This document shows, one piece after another, positions 14,065 to 19,831 of a stretch of 19,831 bases of DNA (its first letter is position 1; each line of letters opens with the position of its first letter). This DNA comes from DAOUMF01 sp034411955 (GTDB taxonomy: Bacteria; Chloroflexota; Dehalococcoidia; SM23-28-2; RBG-16-64-32): assembly GCA_034411955.1 (NCBI GenBank), contig DAOUMF010000165.1, positions 1 to 19,831 on the forward strand, given 5' to 3'. A program made the translations under genes and the position numbers. The notes beneath the pieces were generated by a model, which was given only the letters and a program-made list of their open reading frames with translations, made no database searches and was not told the DNA's origin.

Positions 14065-15345
14065 CTACTCCACCCGCGCCTCCTGGGCCGGGGCGGCGAT
14101 GTCGCGGCGGTAGTGGCAGCGCGAGAAGTGGATGTGCTGGACGTTGCGGTAGGCCTTCGTCCGCGCGTCGGCCAGGGTGTCACCCAGGGCGGCGACGGTG
14201 AGGACGCGACCGCCGCTGGTCACCACCGAACGGTCGTCGGTGAGGGCGGTGCCGGCGTGGAACACCATCACGTCCGGCTCCACCTGGGAGAGGCCGGAGA
14301 TCGGGAAGCCGGTCTCGTATTCGTCCGGGTAGCCGCCGGAGGCGAGCACCACGGCCACGCAGGCCTGCTCCCACCACTCGATCTCGATCTCGTGCAGGCG
14401 GTTGTTGGCCACGGCGAGGCAGATCTCCAAGAGGTCCGTCTTCAGGCGGGGGAGGATCGCCTGCGTCTCGGGGTCGCCGAAGCGGCAGTTGAACTCCAGC
14501 ACCTGGGGGCCTTGCGGCGTCACCATGACGCCGGGGTACATGACGCCCCGGTAGGGCACCCCTTCCGCCATCATGGCGCCGACGGTGGCCGCCGTGATCT
14601 CCTCATCGATGCGGCGGGCGAGGTTCGCGTCCAGCCAGCCGGGCGGGCTGTAGGCGCCCATGCCCCCCGTGTTCGGGCCCTCGTCTCCGTCCAGCGCCCG
14701 CTTGTAGTCGCACGAGAACGGCATCGGCAGCGTGGTCTGGCCGTCGGTGAAGGCGTGGGCAGTGACCTCGCGGCCGCTGAGGCGCTCCTCGATGACCACC
14801 GTCTGCCCGGCGGCCCCGAAGGCGGCCTCTTCGCCCAGCATCCGGTCGATGGCCTGCAGGGCCTCCTCCCGGGAGTCGCAGACGATGGCGCCCTTCCCCG
14901 CAGCCAGGCCGTCGGCCTTCACCACCGGCGGCTGGCTCAGGCCCTGCACGTGGTTGCGGGCGTCGGTGCGATTGCTGAAGACGGCGAAAGCGGCGGTGGG
15001 AATGCCGTGGCGCTGCATCAAGTCCTTGGCGAAGGCCTTGGAGGACTCGATGCGGCCCGCCGCCTGACTGGGCCCGAAGGCGGCGATCCCCTCCACCGCC
15101 AGGCGATCCACCAGGCCGCGCGCGAGGGGGTCCTCCGGCCCCACGACCACCAGCTCGCAGCGGTTGTCCTTGGCCGCCCGCGCCAGCCCGTCGATGTCCG
15201 ACGCCTTCACCGGGAGGTTGGCGCCGAGGGCGGCGGTGCCCGCGTTGCCGGGGGCGACGAAGAGGTCGGTCAGCCGGGGCGACTGGCGGAGCTTCCAGGC
15301 GAGGGCGTGCTCGCGGGCGCCGGAGCCGACGAGGAGGACGTTCAC
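14065..15345 (-). CDS. purD: Phosphoribosylamine--glycine ligase
   Basis: PurD makes GAR from phosphoribosylamine, glycine and ATP, purine step 2. The frame is open upstream to 15462, but the GTG at 15345 starts MNVLLVGSGAREHAL, the family N-terminus, and gives 426 residues, the usual length. The upstream extension is Arg-rich noise. An N-terminal Rossmann-like domain is followed by an ATP-grasp core, with VVKADGLAAGKGAIV, VVIEERLSGREVTAHAFTDG, the substrate loop GPNTGGMGAYSPP, and the family signature RFGDPETQ. The C-terminal domain carries a typical CVAVVLASGGYP. No good Shine-Dalgarno precedes the GTG. It starts 50 bp after the zinc-ribbon gene and probably shares its transcript. Confidence 0.95.
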   Translation of the reverse strand: MNVLLVGSGAREHALAWKLRQSPRLTDLFVAPGNAGTAALGANLPVKASDIDGLARAAKDNRCELVVVGPEDPLARGLVDRLAVEGIAAFGPSQAAGRIESSKAFAKDLMQRHGIPTAAFAVFSNRTDARNHVQGLSQPPVVKADGLAAGKGAIVCDSREEALQAIDRMLGEEAAFGAAGQTVVIEERLSGREVTAHAFTDGQTTLPMPFSCDYKRALDGDEGPNTGGMGAYSPPGWLDANLARRIDEEITAATVGAMMAEGVPYRGVMYPGVMVTPQGPQVLEFNCRFGDPETQAILPRLKTDLLEICLAVANNRLHEIEIEWWEQACVAVVLASGGYPDEYETGFPISGLSQVEPDVMVFHAGTALTDDRSVVTSGGRVLTVAALGDTLADARTKAYRNVQHIHFSRCHYRRDIAAPAQEARVE

Positions 15346-15395
15346 GACGGCGCCATCGTAGCTTGTGGCGCCGCCCTGCTGCAAGCGGTCAGCCG

Positions 15396-15761
15396 TCAGC
15401 CGGCGATGACGACGACGAGGACCGCGAGGAGAACGACGGCGGCGGCGAGGCCGGCCGTCCACTTCTGCCAGACCTGAAGCCGCTCCGCCTGGCGCGAGTG
15501 GTGGTCGAGGGTGCGCTGGAGGCTCTCGGTCTGAGCGACGACGGCGTGGGCGAACTGGCGGGCCTGGCTGCGGCGGCCCTTGTCGAGCTGACGCAGGAGC
15601 TCGTGCTGGAGGTCGGCCACCTCGGTGAGGAGGCGCACCAGGGGAGCGTGGACGGCGGGCGCGGTGCCGTTGCCGCCGAGGCCGGTGCCGCAGTGAGGGC
15701 AGAAGCGAGCGCCGTGCAGGTCCTCGGCGTCGCAGCTAGGACAGGATACGGTGTTAAGCAT
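15396..15761 (-). CDS. Zinc-ribbon protein with C-terminal membrane anchor
   Basis: This 121-residue protein has three visible parts. The N-terminal zinc ribbon has two CxxC knuckles, Cys7/Cys10 (CPSC) and Cys21/Cys24 (CPHC). A helical, probably coiled-coil stretch rich in Leu, Gln, His and Arg follows at about 40-95. A single C-terminal hydrophobic helix at about 100-120 ends in VVVIAG. The layout is that of a tail-anchored protein with its ribbon in the cytoplasm. No function can be assigned. AAAGGA stands 6 nt before the ATG. It precedes purD on the same strand, and across a 151-bp gap it diverges from the accessory cassette. Confidence 0.75.
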   Translation of the reverse strand: MLNTVSCPSCDAEDLHGARFCPHCGTGLGGNGTAPAVHAPLVRLLTEVADLQHELLRQLDKGRRSQARQFAHAVVAQTESLQRTLDHHSRQAERLQVWQKWTAGLAAAVVLLAVLVVVIAG

Positions 15762-15912
15762 AGCGATTCCTTTACCGGCTAGGGTTACCGAGAAAGGACG
15801 CCGCAGGGGCGGGTGATGTTACGGGGGGAGGATGGCGAGTACCATGACAGCGCGCCGTGGAGGTATCATAGCGGTGAAGCCGGCGAAGGATGTTGAGGGG
15901 GGCGATGGCTCG

Positions 15913-16107
15913 ATGACCGGGGCAAATATCGTGGATTCCGTGATCCTGGAGTTTCTTTCCGCGGCCGAGGCGGAAGGGAAACTTCCTCCCGATGTAGTCC
16001 TGCAACTGAAACGGCTGGCGGAGGAAGGCGAACTATCCGAGCAGGACAAGATAGAGGCGGCTCTCAAAGCTGAGGCAATCCCAAATGATGAAGCTGAAGC
16101 GCCTTGA
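15913..16107 (+). CDS. Small acidic helical protein, first gene of the SMC-like ATPase cassette
   Basis: From the ATG at 15913 the product has 64 residues, rich in Glu and Ala, with predicted-looking helices VDSVILEFLSAAEAEGKL and DVVLQLKRLAEEG. No motif or family is recognised. GAGGGG lies about 11 nt before this ATG. The frame is open back to 15832 and also offers ATG 15844 and GTG 15874 (GGAGG 10 nt upstream), so the N-terminus could be up to 27 residues longer; the extra part looks non-coding. The last 23 nt overlap the ATPase gene, which implies coupled translation and a functional link. A small partner, inhibitor or adaptor of the ATPase is an inference from position. A TATCAT at 15864-15869 could be a -10 box. 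Confidence 0.6.
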   Translation: MTGANIVDSVILEFLSAAEAEGKLPPDVVLQLKRLAEEGELSEQDKIEAALKAEAIPNDEAEAP

Positions 16108-18475
16108 GATCAGAGCTCTGCGGGGTGTCCGCGACTGGCCCCTTGTCCTTGACGGCAAGAGCCTTGTCCTGTGGGGCGAGAATGCCTCAGGCAAGAGCTC
16201 CGTTGTCGATGCCCTAGAGTTCCTATTCACCGGCGAGATCAAACATCTGGTTGGTATCAGAGGGCTATCCCTCAGGCAACATGGCCCGCACGCGTACCTG
16301 GGTCGCGCTTTGATGCAGGTGACGGCTACATTCGATCCAGGGGCAATTACTGTCTCGCGTTCGCTAGAATCTGAGCCGACCGTGCCGCCTGTACTAAAGA
16401 GCCTGTGGAATGACGCATCGTCAGGGGCATTCATACTCCGCCGGTCTCAGCTTCTTGTATTCATTCACAACGACCCGGCTGAGAGATACAGGGCCATCGC
16501 ATCGATGATTGGGGCAGAATCTCTCGACGATATCGATCTAGCCATGATGCGAGCCCGCGACCGTGCTGAAGGAAACTGCTCAGCCCAGAAGGGAGAGGTT
16601 GAAGGCATTAAGAAACGCCTAGCTGAATTGGCGGACGGGGAGCCATCCACACCCCACGAAGCTCTCGGCTCGCTGAACAGGGCCATTGGCGCACTGGGCC
16701 TAGCGGAGATCTCCTCGTTTGAGAGCGTATCGTCTGTCGCCGAGGATTGGCTCCGGTCGGCAAAGGTGTCCGACCAGCGAGCCGTCGCATCTCTTCAGGA
16801 GCTGAGAAGCGCTGTTGATTCGGCGACTGCTCCGCCAGAGCTGGAGAGCGAGCTTAGAGCTTATTGCGATGGCCACTCAAGACTTCGTTCGGAACGCCAA
16901 CGGCTAGCCAGCGTATTGGAAGCGGAGCTGCTGGCGCTTGGTGAGCAAATTTTGGCAGCGGACAGATTGGCCAATTGCCCGCTTTGTGAGCAACCGATCG
17001 ACGTAGAAGACACATTGTGTCGGGTGAGGGCACGACGGGAGAGGCTCCAAGAACTCTCGCAAGAGGTGTCTCAGCTTCGAAAGCTACAGGAGAAGCTCTT
17101 GGGTTCTCTCAAGAACCTCGAAGGCCGCGTTTCAGGAGTGGCGTCGCCGCTTGCTACAGTACTTGGATCCGACGCGAACGAACCGGCAAAAGCCATCCAG
17201 CAGTTTGGAAGCCATTCCAGTGCCGCAATTGCCGCTATTGAGGCTTCGACTCAGTTTGACCAGGAGTGCAATTTGGAGGCGCTCATCTGCGCGGTTCCCG
17301 CTTACCAGATCATGTGTAGCAAGCTGGTTGAGTACGCCGATGAACGGCAGAACGAGCTGGCGCTCACGGAGCGAGACCAATCGATACTGTCGTTAGTTCA
17401 AAGGGCGAGAGACTTGGCGCGGCTGGGTACAGACTTCGATCGCGAGAACAAGAAACTTGAACTAGCGGAAGGCTTTGCGGATCGCGCTGGGTATGTGTTC
17501 GAGACGTTTTCACGGTGCAGAAAGGCTGAAATCAAGCGGATCTACGGCACTATTCAGGATGATATTTCGAGATTCTACGATGTCCTTCATCCTGGGGAGC
17601 TTCACGGGGACTTACAACTCGTGCTGCCAGAAGGGCGCCGCGCGAGCACCGAACTTCGGATACGTGCCTTTGGAGAGAGAGATGAAGATCCACGCGCATT
17701 TACAAGCGAGGGCCATCTGGACTCTCTCGGCCTGTGCATCTTCTTAGCATTTGTCAAGCAGTTTGCGGTGGATTGTCCTCTGGTCGCCTTGGATGATGTG
17801 GTCATGTCAATTGACAGCTCCCACCGCGGGCGGGTTGCGGAGCTTCTACTCAGGGAATTCACGGACTATCAGCTGATCATAACGACGCACGACGATATCT
17901 GGCTGGACGAACTCGAGAGACATCAAAGGGCGTTTGGTGCGGACGGTCGCTTCGTCAATCTAAGGATCTTGCGCTGGAGCCTAGAGGAGGGGCCAATTGT
18001 ACGGTCGTATAGGCCCAGGTGGCAGCGGATCGAGGATAAACTCAAAGAGGTTGACAAGACGGGTGCGGCAAATGACGGGAGACAATACCTGGAATGGATA
18101 CTGTTTGAAATCTGTGCGGCTACGAAGGCATCAGTAGAGCTTGAGAAGGACGGACGCTACGACGTGGGCCACCTACAGGACCCGGCCCGGATACGGCTTA
18201 AGAAGCTTCTGCCATCCCACAGTGCACAGATTGATGGTCTCTTCCAGGAGATAACCGCTGCTGGAACGCCGGGAAATCTGTTATCCCACCACAATGCGAA
18301 TGCGCAATCAGTGTCCATCAGCGAAATAGAACGCTTCTGCAAAGCCGGCCGCGCGCTCTCTGATTGGTATGAGTGCCCTTCCTGTGGTCAGATTCCAAAG
18401 TATATTCGGGCGCTGAACATGATTCGTTGCTCTAACAGGCGGTGCAAATCGCCAAAGGAATGGAAAACGGCCTAG
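16085..18475 (+). CDS. Rad50/SMC-like ABC ATPase with CPLC zinc hook and C-terminal zinc-ribbon extension
   Basis: A 796-residue protein. The N-terminal ATPase half opens KLKRLEIRALRGVRDW and has Walker A GENASGKSS (31-39). Two helical arms (about 150-290 and 310-480) flank CPLC (298-301), a Rad50-type zinc hook. The C-terminal half has the ABC signature FTSEGHLDSLGL (539-550), Walker B PLVALDDVVMSID (565-577, with Asp571 where many family members have Glu) and the switch His602 in TTHDD. Residues ~645-760 are an extra helical region, including RQYLE (666-670), RYDVGH (691-696) and LLSHHN. A final ribbon holds Cys764, Cys767, Cys782 and Cys787. Related ATPases bind DNA ends and occur in repair and phage-defence systems. 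GAGG lies 10 nt before the ATG. Base composition is lower in GC than in neighbouring genes (52-57% in two 60-bp lines against 68% in one purB line). Confidence 0.85.
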   Translation: MMKLKRLEIRALRGVRDWPLVLDGKSLVLWGENASGKSSVVDALEFLFTGEIKHLVGIRGLSLRQHGPHAYLGRALMQVTATFDPGAITVSRSLESEPTVPPVLKSLWNDASSGAFILRRSQLLVFIHNDPAERYRAIASMIGAESLDDIDLAMMRARDRAEGNCSAQKGEVEGIKKRLAELADGEPSTPHEALGSLNRAIGALGLAEISSFESVSSVAEDWLRSAKVSDQRAVASLQELRSAVDSATAPPELESELRAYCDGHSRLRSERQRLASVLEAELLALGEQILAADRLANCPLCEQPIDVEDTLCRVRARRERLQELSQEVSQLRKLQEKLLGSLKNLEGRVSGVASPLATVLGSDANEPAKAIQQFGSHSSAAIAAIEASTQFDQECNLEALICAVPAYQIMCSKLVEYADERQNELALTERDQSILSLVQRARDLARLGTDFDRENKKLELAEGFADRAGYVFETFSRCRKAEIKRIYGTIQDDISRFYDVLHPGELHGDLQLVLPEGRRASTELRIRAFGERDEDPRAFTSEGHLDSLGLCIFLAFVKQFAVDCPLVALDDVVMSIDSSHRGRVAELLLREFTDYQLIITTHDDIWLDELERHQRAFGADGRFVNLRILRWSLEEGPIVRSYRPRWQRIEDKLKEVDKTGAANDGRQYLEWILFEICAATKASVELEKDGRYDVGHLQDPARIRLKKLLPSHSAQIDGLFQEITAAGTPGNLLSHHNANAQSVSISEIERFCKAGRALSDWYECPSCGQIPKYIRALNMIRCSNRRCKSPKEWKTA

Positions 18476-18520
18476 AAAGTGCCAGAGCGCATCATCGGGT
18501 GACAGCGCCTGTTGCGTTCG

Positions 18521-19831
<1,311 letters not shown>

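Noticed and set aside
14019..14183. N-terminal extension of purE by 55 residues
   Set aside because: The extension is low-complexity Ser/Thr/Arg/Pro and overlaps purD; family alignment puts the start at the ATG at 14018.
15346..15462. N-terminal extension of purD by 39 residues
   Set aside because: Arg-rich noise overlapping the zinc-ribbon gene; the GTG at 15345 gives the exact family N-terminus.
14026..15477. Long plus-strand open frame, 483 codons, opposite purD
   Set aside because: It mirrors purD codons, is rich in Gly, Val, His and Arg, and has no family features; purD is certain.
15762..18520. Complete Lamassu, Gabija, Wadjet or three-component defence system
   Set aside because: Only an ATPase and one tiny protein are present; the nuclease, UvrD-like helicase or separate effector genes these systems need are not seen.
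18476..18520. Attachment site or intrinsic terminator to the right of the ATPase cassette
   Set aside because: No tRNA end, no matching direct repeat at the left edge, and only trivial GCGC pairing without a U-tract.

Overview
This is GC-rich chromosomal DNA from a bacterium. No taxonomic marker is present. The slipin/NfeD pair, the gene order, the GTG and TTG starts, and the short palindromic repeats inside and between genes fit an uncultured Chloroflexota lineage (Dehalococcoidia or SAR202-like). That placement is inference. Both ends are cut: a biotin-protein ligase lacks its N-terminus at the left, and GMP synthase lacks its N-terminus at the right.

Layout. Positions 2-664 hold the end of birA (+). 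Positions 674-2883 (-) hold a two-gene membrane operon, an NfeD-type serine protease followed by a slipin (SPFH) protein. Positions 3000-9465 (+) hold a tightly packed histidine operon: hisZ, an unusual tandem HisG-HisG fusion, a zinc-dependent phospholipase C-like protein, hisD, hisC and hisB. Most junctions overlap or abut. The operon is driven from a promoter divergent to that of nfeD. A perfect inverted repeat at 9477-9509 separates hisB from the convergent purS. Positions 9524-15761 (-) are mainly purine synthesis: a zinc-ribbon membrane protein, purD, purE, a cupin, purB, purC, then a PPOX-type protein, a DinB-like protein and purS. Positions 15913-18475 (+) are a lower-GC accessory insert: a small acidic protein overlapping a Rad50/SMC-like ATPase with a CPLC zinc hook and a C-terminal extension ending in a zinc ribbon. 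Positions 18521-19831 (-) are the truncated guaA.

How the genes fit together. HisZ and HisG together form the short-form ATP phosphoribosyltransferase, the first step of histidine synthesis; hisB, hisC and hisD cover three later steps, and hisH, hisA, hisF, hisI and hisE are not here. PurD, PurS, PurE, PurC and PurB cover steps 2, 4 (small subunit only), 6, 8 and 9 of purine synthesis (PurB also acts in AMP formation), and GuaA makes GMP. PurL and PurQ are not in the window.

Most notable points: (1) the HisG-HisG fusion, in which the first half has lost the PRPP-binding loop; (2) the two-gene SMC-like ATPase cassette, a candidate defence or DNA-maintenance system not matched here to a named one; (3) two palindromic repeats inserted in frame inside purE and the dinB-like gene, the purE one being exactly ten codons; (4) a histidinol dehydrogenase lacking the usual zinc-ligand glutamine. 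No stretch longer than about 150 bases lacks a gene. No tRNA, rRNA, CRISPR array, insertion sequence or riboswitch was recognised.
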